Source: Fulverythrobacter ferritrahens (GTDB lineage: Bacteria > Pseudomonadota > Alphaproteobacteria > Sphingomonadales > Sphingomonadaceae). Taken from it: a DNA stretch of 64,000 bases. Location: contig NZ_JACDXU010000002.1 in the NCBI RefSeq assembly GCF_020539485.1, positions 496,001 to 560,000 of the forward strand, in the 5' to 3' direction. Under the pieces are notes generated by a model. The model worked only from the letters and a program-made list of their open reading frames with translations. It was not told the DNA's origin and searched no databases. Shown here one piece after another: positions 28,546 to 38,213 of this stretch (within the stretch, counting starts at the first letter, position 1; the number at the start of each line of letters is the position of its first letter). A program made the translations under genes and the position numbers.

Positions 28546-29243
28546 CACTTCTTCTCCTGCCCGGCCAGAATCGAGCCGAACTTCGGATGGGCGAAGTGCA
28601 TCGGCACATCCTGGCGATAGGGCCAGGTCTGGCGATGCTGGTCGGCGGGCAGCAGGACGTCGGGCCCCAGCGGATCTTCGGGGAAGGTCTTCTCGGCGGG
28701 CTGGAGGTGCGCGGTGGTGTGCGCCCAGCCTTCCTCGTAATTGCCCTGCCACTGCATCATGTAGTCCAGCCGCTTGATCTTCCAGATCCCGTCGACCTTC
28801 ACATAATCGTTCTCGTAAATGCCGGCTTCCATGAATTGCTGCGGCATCATTTCTTCCTTGGTGTCCTGGAAGTCATCATGCCAGCCGCCCAGCAGGATGC
28901 CGTGGAAGCGGCCCTTGGCGGTCTGCCGGTCAGGCGCGACGGTGATGATGTCCTGCATCTGGAAATGGTCCAGCAGCAACCCGTTTACAGGGCCGGGGCG
29001 TCCGCCGGTGAAGCGGCCCGCGATCCAGTCGCCATAGAGGCGCTTCACACCGGCATGGCCGACATATTCGCCCGAAAGGAACACCACCGCGCCATCTTCG
29101 GCAAACAGGTCGGCCACTTCCTCGGGACGGTTGAAATCGATGTAATAGCCATAGGCCCAGTGCAACCGCCGGATCGCCTGGATATCCTCCAGCACGCCGA
29201 CCTTCTGCTCCAGCTCCGCCAGGCGGGCTTCCACATCGCTCAT
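28545..29243 (-). CDS. SnoaL-like (NTF2 fold) protein, 232 residues
   Basis: A 232-residue protein with a coiled N-terminal helix (MSDVEARLAELEQKVGVLEDIQAIRRLHWAYGYYIDFNR), as in the SnoaL_4 group near aromatic-degradation genes. EEVADLFAEDGAVVFLSGEYVGHAGVKRLYGDWI and DGIWKIKRLDYMMQWQGNY form the cone fold. The tail of about 60 residues after the fold is longer than usual. Related proteins have been linked to hydroxylase or dehydratase steps, but no residue set proves one here. It heads the four-gene operon ending in the LigW-like gene and diverges from the LigD-like SDR. Confidence 0.82.
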   Translation of the reverse strand: MSDVEARLAELEQKVGVLEDIQAIRRLHWAYGYYIDFNRPEEVADLFAEDGAVVFLSGEYVGHAGVKRLYGDWIAGRFTGGRPGPVNGLLLDHFQMQDIITVAPDRQTAKGRFHGILLGGWHDDFQDTKEEMMPQQFMEAGIYENDYVKVDGIWKIKRLDYMMQWQGNYEEGWAHTTAHLQPAEKTFPEDPLGPDVLLPADQHRQTWPYRQDVPMHFAHPKFGSILAGQEKK

Positions 29244-29270
29244 TTGCTCTCTCCCAATTTGCTTGGCACA

Positions 29271-29286
29271 CGTTACTAACGATCGT
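29271..29286. promoter_or_regulatory. Palindromes in the divergent SnoaL/SDR promoter region
   Basis: CGTTACTAACG (5-1-5, perfect) overlaps ACGATCGT (perfect 8-mer) in the 71-base gap between divergent operons. This is a likely operator or promoter element; the regulator is not identified. Confidence 0.3.
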
Positions 29287-29314
29287 GATAATTTTGGCGA
29301 GAGGATTTTCGGAC

Positions 29315-30244
29315 ATGAGCAATGCAGATCGCCCCTGGGAGGGCCGGGTCGCTTTCATCACTGGCGCGGTCACGGGTATCGGGCTGGGCGTGGCGCAGGC
29401 CTTCGCCGATGCGGGGATGCGGCTGGCGCTGTCCTACAGGAACGAGGATGACAAGAACCGCGTGGCGGAATGGTTCAAGGCAAAGGGCTATGAACAGCCG
29501 CTGTTCCTCAAGCTGGACGTGACTGACCGTGCCCGCTTTGCCCAAGTGGCGGAAGAAGTGGTGAAGCATTTCGGCGAGGTTCACGTGCTGGTGAACAATG
29601 CCGGCGTCTCGGTCTTCGGGCCGACGGACGAGGCCAGCTATGACGATTATGACTGGATCATGGGGGTCAATTTCGGCGGCGTGGTGAACGGGCTGGTTTC
29701 CTTCCTGCCCAAGATCAAGGCCAGTCACGGCCGTCGCCATGTGGTGAACATCGCAAGCATGGCCGCCTTCCTGCCCGGCCCGCAGGCGGGGATATATACC
29801 GCCAGCAAGTTCGCCGTGCGCGGCCTCACCGAATCGCTGCGCTACAATCTGGCCCCGCACAAGATCGGCTGCTCGCTGTGCTGCCCGGCGCTGACCCGCA
29901 CCAATGCCTGGACCAGCGCCTTGAAGCGTCCTGACGGCTTTGGCACCAGCGGATTTCCCGAAGTGGCCGAGGGCGAGCTGCAGCAATTCGGTACTGCTTT
30001 CGAGGAAGGGATGGACCCCTATGAGGTCGGCACCAAGATCCTTGCCGGCATGACCGAGCAGAAGGGCCTGATCCTGACCCATCCTGAGCATGGCCCCGAT
30101 TTTGAGGAAATCCACGCCGCAACCATGGCCGCCCTGCCCAAGGAAGAAGCCCCTGCGGGCCGCCTGAAGATCGAACAATTGCGCCGCGACGCAATGAAGG
30201 CCGCCGAGGAAGGGCTGATCATCCGTCTCGATGACCTGACCTGA
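29315..30244 (+). CDS. LigD-like C-alpha-dehydrogenase family SDR
   Basis: A 309-residue SDR with TGAVTGIG (16-23), NNAG, S148, Y161 and K165 (YTASK). The run FGPTDEASYDDYDWIMGVNFGGVVNGLVSFLPK follows SYK-6 LigD (FGPIEKTTYDDFDWIIGVNLNGVINGMVTFVPR), and the C-terminal extension past 250 residues is also shared. LigD, LigL, LigN and LigO oxidise the C-alpha alcohol of beta-aryl ether lignin dimers with NAD+, making the ketone substrate of LigF-type etherases. The stereoisomer preferred cannot be read from sequence. The ATG at 29315 is preceded by GAGAGG. A dienelactone hydrolase-like gene follows. Confidence 0.82.
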   Translation: MSNADRPWEGRVAFITGAVTGIGLGVAQAFADAGMRLALSYRNEDDKNRVAEWFKAKGYEQPLFLKLDVTDRARFAQVAEEVVKHFGEVHVLVNNAGVSVFGPTDEASYDDYDWIMGVNFGGVVNGLVSFLPKIKASHGRRHVVNIASMAAFLPGPQAGIYTASKFAVRGLTESLRYNLAPHKIGCSLCCPALTRTNAWTSALKRPDGFGTSGFPEVAEGELQQFGTAFEEGMDPYEVGTKILAGMTEQKGLILTHPEHGPDFEEIHAATMAALPKEEAPAGRLKIEQLRRDAMKAAEEGLIIRLDDLT

Positions 30245-30376
30245 TCGACCGATTTTCTTATTCCGCCTGCCGGTGCCTATTGGGCATTGGCAGGCCCGGA
30301 CAAAAACAACATAGTGTCGGGCGATCCGGCGGGGCAACGTCCACCGGCTGGACGGGAGAAGTTAAGGAGAGAATCG

Positions 30377-31258
30377 ATGTGCGATGATTTCACGGCTCTG
30401 GCCGATGATGCCACGCTGGCGAAACGGGGCCTTAGCCGCAGGGACTTTGCGGCGATCAGTGCGGCGGCGATGGGAACGCTTACGGTCAGCACTGCTTGCG
30501 CGGCGCAAGGCACCAGCCCGGCGCTGACTGAAACCACGGTTTCCATCACCACGCCCGATGGCAAGATGGACGCCTTCTTCGTCCATCCGACGGAGGGCAA
30601 GCATCCCGCCGTCATCATGTATCCTGACATTGCGGGCCTGCGCGATGCCTATAAGGCGATGGCGCGCACGCTCGCCGCGTCCGGCTATGCGGTGGTGGCG
30701 GTGAACCATTATTACCGCAGCGCCAAGGCGCCGGTGATGGCCACCATCTCCGAATTCTTCGCCCCCGAAGGGCGCGAGAAGCTCGCCCCGATGATGGCCA
30801 AGCTGACTACGCCCGCAATCATGAGCGATGCCAAGGCAATCGTGGCCTGGCTCGATGCGAACCCGGCGGTGGATGCCAGCAAGAAGATCGCTGCTGAAGG
30901 CTATTGCATGACTGGCTCCTACGCTGTGCGCACGGCTGCTGCCGTGCCTGGCCGCGTGGGCGCGGTAAGTTCCTTCCACGGCGGCGGCCTCGTCACTGCA
31001 GCGCCGGACAGCCCGCACAAGCTGCTCAAGGGCACCAAGGCGCTGTATCTCTTCGCCATTGCGCAGAACGACGACAAGCGCAGCCCGGATGACAAGGTGG
31101 CCCTGCGCCACGCGGCGGAAGATGCTGGCGTCGGCGCCCGCGTGGAAGTCTTCGCCGCAGATCACGGCTGGTGTACGGTGGATTCGGCCGCTTATGAACC
31201 GGTCGAGGCGGAACGGGCGCGCATTCTCTCGCTGTGGAATTACGGCAAGATGGGCTGA
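30377..31258 (+). CDS. Dienelactone hydrolase family protein with twin-arginine signal
   Basis: A 293-residue alpha/beta hydrolase of the DLH type. LSRRDFAAISAAAMGTLTVSTACA is a probable Tat export signal (R21-R22). The nucleophile is C177 in EGYCMTG, the acid lies in AQNDDKRSPDD and the base in AADHGWC, the Cys-Asp-His triad of dienelactone hydrolase. DLH opens lactones from ring-cleavage routes; an exported one may act on a lactone or ester in the periplasm. AAGGAGAG precedes the ATG at 30377. It follows the LigD-like gene by 132 bases. Confidence 0.88.
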   Translation: MCDDFTALADDATLAKRGLSRRDFAAISAAAMGTLTVSTACAAQGTSPALTETTVSITTPDGKMDAFFVHPTEGKHPAVIMYPDIAGLRDAYKAMARTLAASGYAVVAVNHYYRSAKAPVMATISEFFAPEGREKLAPMMAKLTTPAIMSDAKAIVAWLDANPAVDASKKIAAEGYCMTGSYAVRTAAAVPGRVGAVSSFHGGGLVTAAPDSPHKLLKGTKALYLFAIAQNDDKRSPDDKVALRHAAEDAGVGARVEVFAADHGWCTVDSAAYEPVEAERARILSLWNYGKMG

Positions 31259-31286
31259 TCGCCCGTCTTCGAGGCCTGATTATGAA

Positions 31287-31320
31287 AAGGCCCCGTCTCA
31301 CTGGGTGAGGCGGGGCTTTT
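31287..31320 (+). terminator. Terminator after the dienelactone hydrolase gene
   Basis: GGCCCCGTCTCAC, a short loop, GTGAGGCGGGGC and a TTTTTCT tract: a strong intrinsic terminator. Confidence 0.92.
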
Positions 31321-31341
31321 TCTATGACGACAAGTATTCTT

Positions 31342-31453
31342 CCGTCGTCCCGGGCTTGACCCGGGACCGCTGGCCACCTTGAGCCAGGCCAACTCTAATC
31401 AGGCCATCTTTAGTCAGGACTGCCAGCGATCCCGGCCTTCGCCGGGATGACGG
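31342..31453. repeat. Palindromic repeat, variant of the GTCATYCCCGC family
   Basis: CCGTCGTCCCGGGC...GACCCGGGACC on the left and ATCCCGGCCTTCGCCGGGATGACGG on the right, each a hairpin and together able to pair end to end. It fills the convergent gap before the hydrolase at 31463. Confidence 0.65.
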
Positions 31454-31462
31454 ATAGAAGCC

Positions 31463-32437
31463 TCAGCGCAGATTCTTCCGCTCGATCGTCACGTCCGGAT
31501 CGCCGCACAGGCCGCAATCCTTGCCGACGAAGCTCTTCGCGGCCTTCTGATCGCCGCGCAATTGCCATTCCAGCCAGTCCACCGCGATGCGCGCGCCCTT
31601 GCCGCCCATTGGTTCGTGATAAGTGCCGCCATGCCCGGTGGGCAGGTTCACCATCACGGCAGGCACGTGGTTGATGTGTTCGAAATCGTCCTTGCCATTG
31701 GCATAGGCAATGTCTGTCGGCCCGCCCTGAATATAGATCACGGGCGTATGAAGCTTCGCCAGCGCGCTCTTGGGCAGTTCCATGCCGGGAATGCCCAGCG
31801 AAGGATCGGTCAGCAGCCCGCTATTCTGGATCACCAGCGTATCGATCCGGGGATCGGGCGCGATCTCCAATGCCTGGATGCCGCCGCAACTGAAGCCGCC
31901 TGCGGCAATCGCCTTCTCGTCGATCAGCCCGTGATAGGGGCTGCCTGCGCGGGCATTTTCCGCCAGCGCCCAATCCAGCGCGCTGGTCAGGTCCGCTGCT
32001 TTGGTGGGCGGCGGGGGATAGGAACCGTCGGCATTGCGCCCGCGCGGCGCGGCCTTGGGGTCATGCGCATTCGGCCCGCTCCGCCATTTGCCCGGCGCGA
32101 TCACGAGATAGCCATAGGATGCGATCTGCGAGAGATGCAGGCGTGAACTGGTGGCATCGTCCGCACAGGCGCCATTGCCCCACACGAACAGGCCCAGCTT
32201 GGCCTTGCCGAGTTTGGAGAGGTCCGCCGGGCGATAAATCACATGATCGGGCAGGGAAGGATCGACCTCGATCAGCGAGGGATAGGGGCCGTCTCCGGCG
32301 GTATCGGGAACCTTGTCCCGCTCGGCCTCCTGCCGGGCCATGTCCTCCGGCGATTCCTGCGCGGCGGCCTGAACGGTCATGCCGGCAGTCGCCAGCAGCG
32401 CCAGCGCGCCGGCCAGATATCGTGTTTTCCTCTCCAT
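31463..32437 (-). CDS. Exported alpha/beta hydrolase
   Basis: A 324-residue protein with a cleavable signal (MERKTRYLAGALALLATAGMTVQAAAQ). The hydrolase core shows LGLFVWGNGAC, YGYLVIAPGKW, the elbow GGFSCGGIQAL with nucleophile Ser, and a late TGHGGTYHEPMGG providing His. It resembles periplasmic PET-hydrolase/lipase-like or poorly described alpha/beta hydrolases found near aromatic clusters. Two C-terminal cysteines (KDCGLCGDP) may form a disulfide. GGGGGAAG precedes the ATG at 32437. It is the last gene of a leftward row with the CmcJ/NvfI-like and AKR genes. Confidence 0.78.
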   Translation of the reverse strand: MERKTRYLAGALALLATAGMTVQAAAQESPEDMARQEAERDKVPDTAGDGPYPSLIEVDPSLPDHVIYRPADLSKLGKAKLGLFVWGNGACADDATSSRLHLSQIASYGYLVIAPGKWRSGPNAHDPKAAPRGRNADGSYPPPPTKAADLTSALDWALAENARAGSPYHGLIDEKAIAAGGFSCGGIQALEIAPDPRIDTLVIQNSGLLTDPSLGIPGMELPKSALAKLHTPVIYIQGGPTDIAYANGKDDFEHINHVPAVMVNLPTGHGGTYHEPMGGKGARIAVDWLEWQLRGDQKAAKSFVGKDCGLCGDPDVTIERKNLR

Positions 32438-32465
32438 CACTTCCCCCTTCTTCTTTATCGCGGGT

Positions 32466-33290
32466 CTATTCGAACCAATAGGCAGTGCCCCGCATTTCCA
32501 GGCTGACCCGCGCGGGCGCATCCGGCCCGGCGAGCGGATTGTCGAAAGCGCCATGCGGCGTCAGCTGTGCCCTTTGCGGGTCGCTCTCGCTGCTCTTGAA
32601 CACGATTGCCTCGTCGGTGCGCATGTCGCTGAAATAATGCCAGCGATGGGCCGGATTATGCCGGATGACATAATTGCCGAAGCTCCATTCGGGCGAGCCA
32701 TCGGGCGGATCGAAGATCGCCAGGCAATCGATCAGATCGCCTTGGGAAACGCTGGGATAGGCGCACATGGCCAGCGGTACGTCCTGTGGCGGGCCGGACA
32801 GCACACGCCAGACATTATACTGCGCGCTGCGAAGGATTGCGCGGCCGCCGGTCACGTCGGGGCCGGGCGCGCCCTGTTCGCGGGCCGAGGCGGCGGCGGA
32901 AACCGACATGTCGACATGGGCGAAGCGGGCGGGGTGCGAATTATCGGTGCTGCCGGTGCGGCCGCTCCGCTCCGAATAGCGCAAGATGCCGCGCGGCATG
33001 ACGGCCACGTGATCCGCGCCGGTAACCTTCTTCAGCAGCGCCTCGATCTCGCCTGCATGGATGCGGGCCACCGCTTCCATGTCGGTAAGGTCGGAGAGGG
33101 CGCTGGCATGGCTGACGAGGATGAACCCCTCGCGGTCGAGCGAGGTTTCGGTGCCTCGCGCGTCCGCGATATCCATCTCCACCGGGGCGAGGGGGACATA
33201 GTCCTTCTCATGCGCGTTGGCGTAGAAATAAGGCTGTTTGCCGGTATCCTCGGTATAGCCGATTTCCGCGCGCACATTGCCGCCTGGCAT
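32466..33290 (-). CDS. CmcJ/NvfI-family oxidoreductase
   Basis: A 274-residue protein with the family's run of motifs: YNVWRVLSGPPQDVPLAMCAYPSVSQGDLID, YVIRHNPAHRWHYFSDMRTDEAIVFKSSESD and TPHGAFDNP. This is the group that includes cephamycin CmcJ and the fungal endoperoxide-forming NvfI, some of which are iron/2-oxoglutarate enzymes; many bacterial members have no known reaction. H (RWHYF), D (MRTDE) and H (PHGAF) could be metal ligands. The ATG at 33290 is preceded by GGAAGAGG. Its presence between a hydrolase and an AKR in a lignin cluster is unusual; an oxidative step on an aromatic is a guess. Confidence 0.75.
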   Translation of the reverse strand: MPGGNVRAEIGYTEDTGKQPYFYANAHEKDYVPLAPVEMDIADARGTETSLDREGFILVSHASALSDLTDMEAVARIHAGEIEALLKKVTGADHVAVMPRGILRYSERSGRTGSTDNSHPARFAHVDMSVSAAASAREQGAPGPDVTGGRAILRSAQYNVWRVLSGPPQDVPLAMCAYPSVSQGDLIDCLAIFDPPDGSPEWSFGNYVIRHNPAHRWHYFSDMRTDEAIVFKSSESDPQRAQLTPHGAFDNPLAGPDAPARVSLEMRGTAYWFE

Positions 33291-33327
33291 ATGTCCCGTT
33301 CCTCTTCCGTGGCGGAGCCTGGCCTTT

Positions 33328-34314
33328 TTAGGCGAAGTCTTCCGTGTCGATCGTCGGCCGGATCGCATCGTGATAGCGATGGCCGGCAACGGTCTGTTGG
33401 TTGATCAAGGCGTCCGCCCGGTCAAGCATATCCTGCCCGATGCCCACGCTGGCGGCGTTATAATTGTCTTCCAGATGCTGCAGGCTGGTGGTGCCGGGGA
33501 TGACGTGGACATTGCCTCCACGGCTCAGCACCCAGGCATTTGCCAGCTGGCCCGGCGTAACGCCCGCTTCGGTGGCCAGCGCCACGAACTGCTCGATCAG
33601 CGCCAGGTTCTTCGGCCAGTTTTCCGCGTTGAAGCGCGGCATGACGTTGCGCAGATCGCCTTCTTCCAGCGTCGTCGGGTCTTTCAGCACGCCGCCCAGC
33701 GCGCCGCGACCGACGGGGGAGAAGGCCACCAGAGCGATGCCCAGTTCCTTGCAGGTGTCCAGCACGCCCAGTTCGACATTGCGGGTCCACAGCGAATATT
33801 CGGTCTGCACCGCGCCCACGGGATGGATGCCATGTGCCTCGCGAATATGGGCGGAGCTCCATTCGGACACGCCATAGGCGCCGATCTTGCCCGCATCGAT
33901 GGCGTCTTTCAGTGCGCCAACGGAATCGGCAATCGGCACCTTGGGGTCGAAACGGTGCATGTAATAAAGATCGATGTGATCGGTTTCGAGCAGCTTGAGG
34001 CTGGTCTCGATGGCGGCATGGATCGCCTCGGGGCTGCAATCCACGCCGCGCTTGGGGCCTTCCACCACGATGCCGCATTTGGAGGCGAGGAAGAACTCCT
34101 TGCGGCGGCCCTTCAGGGCGGCGGCGATCAGCGCCTCGTTCTTGCCCGCGCCATAGATGCGGGCCGTGTCGAGATGGTCGTAACCCAGGTCCAGCGCGCG
34201 GTTGAGCAGCTTCACGCCCTCTTCTTGGCTGGGCGGAGTGCCATAGGCCCAGGACAGGTTCATGCAGCCGAGGCCGACGGGATGGACGGAGCGGTTTGCC
34301 AGTTGGCGCTTCAT
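33328..34314 (-). CDS. Aldo-keto reductase
   Basis: A 328-residue NADP-dependent aldo-keto reductase (TIM barrel). The catalytic tetrad is D49 (HLDTARIYG), Y54, K79 (LASKCG) and H120 (LYYMHRFD). Late VIPGTTSLQHLEDN gives the cofactor phosphate loop. The enzyme would reduce an aldehyde or ketone to the alcohol. The ATG at 34314 follows GAGGAAA. It heads the row AKR, CmcJ/NvfI-like, hydrolase, 168 bases after ligC, and may get some readthrough from the lig operon. Confidence 0.92.
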   Translation of the reverse strand: MKRQLANRSVHPVGLGCMNLSWAYGTPPSQEEGVKLLNRALDLGYDHLDTARIYGAGKNEALIAAALKGRRKEFFLASKCGIVVEGPKRGVDCSPEAIHAAIETSLKLLETDHIDLYYMHRFDPKVPIADSVGALKDAIDAGKIGAYGVSEWSSAHIREAHGIHPVGAVQTEYSLWTRNVELGVLDTCKELGIALVAFSPVGRGALGGVLKDPTTLEEGDLRNVMPRFNAENWPKNLALIEQFVALATEAGVTPGQLANAWVLSRGGNVHVIPGTTSLQHLEDNYNAASVGIGQDMLDRADALINQQTVAGHRYHDAIRPTIDTEDFA

Positions 34315-34482
34315 GGATTTCCTCGTCACGAGCTTTGGAGCGGGGCGCATATCGGCCCCCAGATGCAAGACACGGGCCCGAACGGGTGAACCGCCGAGCC
34401 CGTGCCTGTGTTTAGTCCGGGCTGCGTCAATCGCAACCGCTGCCGCGCCAGTCCATAACGGAAACGGCGCGGCGGGATGGGA

Positions 34483-35439
34483 TCAGGACCAGCCGTCCTG
34501 CGCTTCGAGGCTGGCGGCCAGTTCGCCGATCACCCGGTAGCAGTCGAGCACGCCGGCGACCGAGGAATTCGGTTCGCGGCCTTCGCGGATCGCGGCGATG
34601 AATTCGCGGTCCTGCAGTTCGATGCCGTTGTTCGACACGGTCACGCCGGTCAGGTCCACCGGTTCTTCCTTGCCGGTGACGAGATCGTCATAGCGGGCGA
34701 TGAAGGTCGCATTATCGCCGATATAGCGGAAGAAGGTGCCGAGCGGCCCGTCATTGTTGAACGAGAGCGAGAGAGTGCAGATCGCGCCGCTTTCGCTCTT
34801 GAGCTGGATCGACATGTCCATGGCGATGCCCAGTTCCGGGTGCTTGGGGCCCTGAATGGCATTGGCGGTGACGATCTTGCCCGCCTGATAGGCGAACAGG
34901 TCGATCGTGTGGGCCGCGTGGTGCCACAGCAGGTGGTCGGTCCAGCTGCGCGGCTCGCCCTTGGCGTTCATGTTCTTGCGGCGGAAGAAATAGGTCTGAA
35001 CGTCCATCTGCTGGATGTTCAGCTCGCCGGCCACGATCTTGTTGTGAACGTACTGGTGGCTGGGGTTGAAGCGGCGGGTATGGCCCACCATGCAGACCAG
35101 GCCCGTTTCCTTCTGCTTGGCGGCAACCGCTTCCGCATCGCCCCAGCTGTCGGACAGGGGGATTTCCACCTGCACGTGCTTGCCCGCATTCATGCAGGCA
35201 ATGGCCTGTTCGGCGTGCATCTGGGTGGGGGTGCACAGGATCACTGCGTCCACATCGTCCCGCTCCAGCGCTTCCGACAATTCGGTGCCCGAATGCTTGG
35301 CGCCATATTTGGCAGCCACTTCCGCGGCCTGTTCGGCCCGGCGGGAAATGACCGAGGTGATTTCGACGCCGTCGATATTCTTCAGGCCATCGAGGTGCTT
35401 TTCACCGAAAGCACCGGCGCCCACGAGTGCAATGCGCAT
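34483..35439 (-). CDS. ligC: 4-carboxy-2-hydroxymuconate-6-semialdehyde dehydrogenase LigC
   Basis: A 318-residue Gfo/Idh/MocA-type NADP-dependent dehydrogenase. It oxidises the hemiacetal form of the LigAB product (CHMS) to 2-pyrone-4,6-dicarboxylate. The Rossmann motif is ALVGAGAFGEKHLDGLK at the N-terminus; VQVEIPLSDSWGDAE holds the family's substrate-side loop, followed by GHTRRFNPSHQYVHNKI and HHAAHTIDLFAYQ. Length matches SYK-6 LigC. AGGAGAGC precedes the ATG. It follows ligB after an 81-base gap that contains a strong hairpin at 35477, so its level may be set apart from ligAB. Confidence 0.95.
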   Translation of the reverse strand: MRIALVGAGAFGEKHLDGLKNIDGVEITSVISRRAEQAAEVAAKYGAKHSGTELSEALERDDVDAVILCTPTQMHAEQAIACMNAGKHVQVEIPLSDSWGDAEAVAAKQKETGLVCMVGHTRRFNPSHQYVHNKIVAGELNIQQMDVQTYFFRRKNMNAKGEPRSWTDHLLWHHAAHTIDLFAYQAGKIVTANAIQGPKHPELGIAMDMSIQLKSESGAICTLSLSFNNDGPLGTFFRYIGDNATFIARYDDLVTGKEEPVDLTGVTVSNNGIELQDREFIAAIREGREPNSSVAGVLDCYRVIGELAASLEAQDGWS

Positions 35440-35476
35440 GTCTGCTCTCCTGTCTCGCTAAAGTTGAAAATAGGGA

Positions 35477-35504
35477 CGGGCGCCTGCCGATGCAGGCGCC
35501 CGTA
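35477..35504 (-). terminator. Hairpin between ligB and ligC
   Basis: A perfect 12-bp stem (ACGGGCGCCTGC with GCAGGCGCCCGT), loop CGAT, inside an operon. On the minus strand it is followed by CCCTATTTTCAACTTTAG, a weak T-run. It could act as a partial terminator or as a 3' stabiliser of the ligAB message. Confidence 0.6.
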
Positions 35505-35520
35505 AACTCTGCCGGACCTA

Positions 35521-36850
<1,330 letters not shown>

Positions 36851-36854
<4 letters not shown>

Positions 36855-37174
36855 TGTTCTTTCCATTCGTAGCTCAGGGGCGCCTCTTTGAAGGCGAACC
36901 GGTCAATATGGCGTTCGATCACGCCGCGCAGGTGGACGTTGCGTTCGGCATCGCCGGTGACGAGAGTGATCGCGATCCCCTCGCCGTGAACCTGCATCGT
37001 CGCATTCTCGATTTCGGAAAACGGAAACGCGCCCAGCCCGTCGGCATAGCTGGTGGCCATCTTGTGGCTCCAGTGGCTGACGAGCTGCTGGATATACCGG
37101 TCCGGCCTGGCGCAGCGCGCAAGGCCGGTTGCAACACGGGCAGCGTCGAGGGGGGCGGTTTCGTTTGCGGTCAT
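36851..37174 (-). CDS. DUF2218 protein inside the lig operon
   Basis: A 107-residue protein of the DUF2218 type: ARPDRYIQQLVSHWSHKM, FPFSEIENATMQV and a C-terminal RGVIERHIDRFAFKEAPLSYEW. The family is small, usually 95-110 residues, and lacks a fixed function; conserved His and Trp residues suggest ligand or metal binding. It overlaps ligJ upstream by 4 bases and ligA downstream by 4 bases (both ATGA), so it is translated in step with ligJ and ligA. That tight coupling argues for a part in protocatechuate breakdown, perhaps as an accessory protein, but this is inference. Confidence 0.82.
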
Positions 37175-38196
37175 AGGCCACGTTCCTTCAATCGGGCATC
37201 AAGCCTCGGGAACACCTTACGCGCATTGCCTTCGAAGATGGCGTTTTTCTCTGCGTCAGAGATATCGAGTGCGTCGATATAGCGCTTCGTATCGTCAAAA
37301 TAATGGCCGGTGGTCGGGTCGATCCCGCGCACTGCACCCACCATTTCGCTGCCGAACAGGATGTTCTTGTTCTCGATCACGTCAGCCAGCAGGTTGATGC
37401 CCGGCTGGTGATAGACGCAGGTGTCGAAGAAGATGTTGTTCATCAGATGCTGGTCGAGCGAAGGCTTCTTCAGCATGTCGGCCAGACCGCGATAGCGGCC
37501 CCAGTGATAGGGCACCGCGCCGCCGCCATGCGGAATGATGAAGCGCAGCGTCGGGAAGTCGGTGAACAGATCGCCTTCCAGCAGCTGCATGAAGGCCACC
37601 GTGTCGGCGGCCAGGTAATAGCCGCCCGTGGCGTGCATCGCCGGGTTGCAGCTGCCAGAGACGTGGATCATCGCCGGAACGTCCAGCTCCACCATCTTTT
37701 CATAGAAGGGATACCAGAACTTGTCGGTCAGCGGGGGCTGCTTGAAATAGCCGCCGCTCGCATCGGGGTTCAGGTTGCAGCCGATGAAGCCCAGCTCGGT
37801 CACGCAGCGTTCCAGCTCCGCGATGGAGCTGGTCATGTCCGCTTCCTGCGACTGGGGCAGCATGCAGACGCCGACGAAGGTTTCGGGGAACAGGCCGACG
37901 ACACGCGCGATCAGGTCGTTGCAGGCGCGGGCCCATGGCACGGCGACCGACTGGTCACCCACATGCGGGGCCATGGCGCTGGCGCGGGGCGAGAAGATGG
38001 TCAGGTCCGCGCCGCGTTCCTTGATCAGGCGCAGCTGGTTCTGTTCAATCGTCTCGCGAATCTCGTCATCGGAGATTTCGGGATAGGCCGGCGCGGCAAC
38101 GCCTGCCTTGAAGGCGGCCTTCTGCTCTTCGCGCCAGGCATCGTGCCCCTTAGGAAGCACAGTGTAATGGCCGTGGCAGTCGATCACCATTGTCAT
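37171..38196 (-). CDS. ligJ: 4-oxalomesaconate hydratase LigJ
   Basis: A 341-residue amidohydrolase-superfamily hydratase that adds water to 4-oxalomesaconate to give 4-carboxy-4-hydroxy-2-oxoadipate (CHA). H8 and H10 (IDCHGHY), an inner His in PAMIHVSGS, PHGGGAVPYHWGR and the late LFGSEMVGAVRGIDPTTGHYFDD match the LigJ group; length equals SYK-6 LigJ. The ATG at 38196 (MTMVID) is used because CGGAGAAAG lies 8 bases upstream; ATG 38190 is possible. It is second in the leftward lig operon, 17 bases after the DUF1932 gene. Confidence 0.92.
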   Translation of the reverse strand: MTMVIDCHGHYTVLPKGHDAWREEQKAAFKAGVAAPAYPEISDDEIRETIEQNQLRLIKERGADLTIFSPRASAMAPHVGDQSVAVPWARACNDLIARVVGLFPETFVGVCMLPQSQEADMTSSIAELERCVTELGFIGCNLNPDASGGYFKQPPLTDKFWYPFYEKMVELDVPAMIHVSGSCNPAMHATGGYYLAADTVAFMQLLEGDLFTDFPTLRFIIPHGGGAVPYHWGRYRGLADMLKKPSLDQHLMNNIFFDTCVYHQPGINLLADVIENKNILFGSEMVGAVRGIDPTTGHYFDDTKRYIDALDISDAEKNAIFEGNARKVFPRLDARLKERGL

Positions 38197-38213
38197 GTCT
38201 TGACTTTCTCCGT

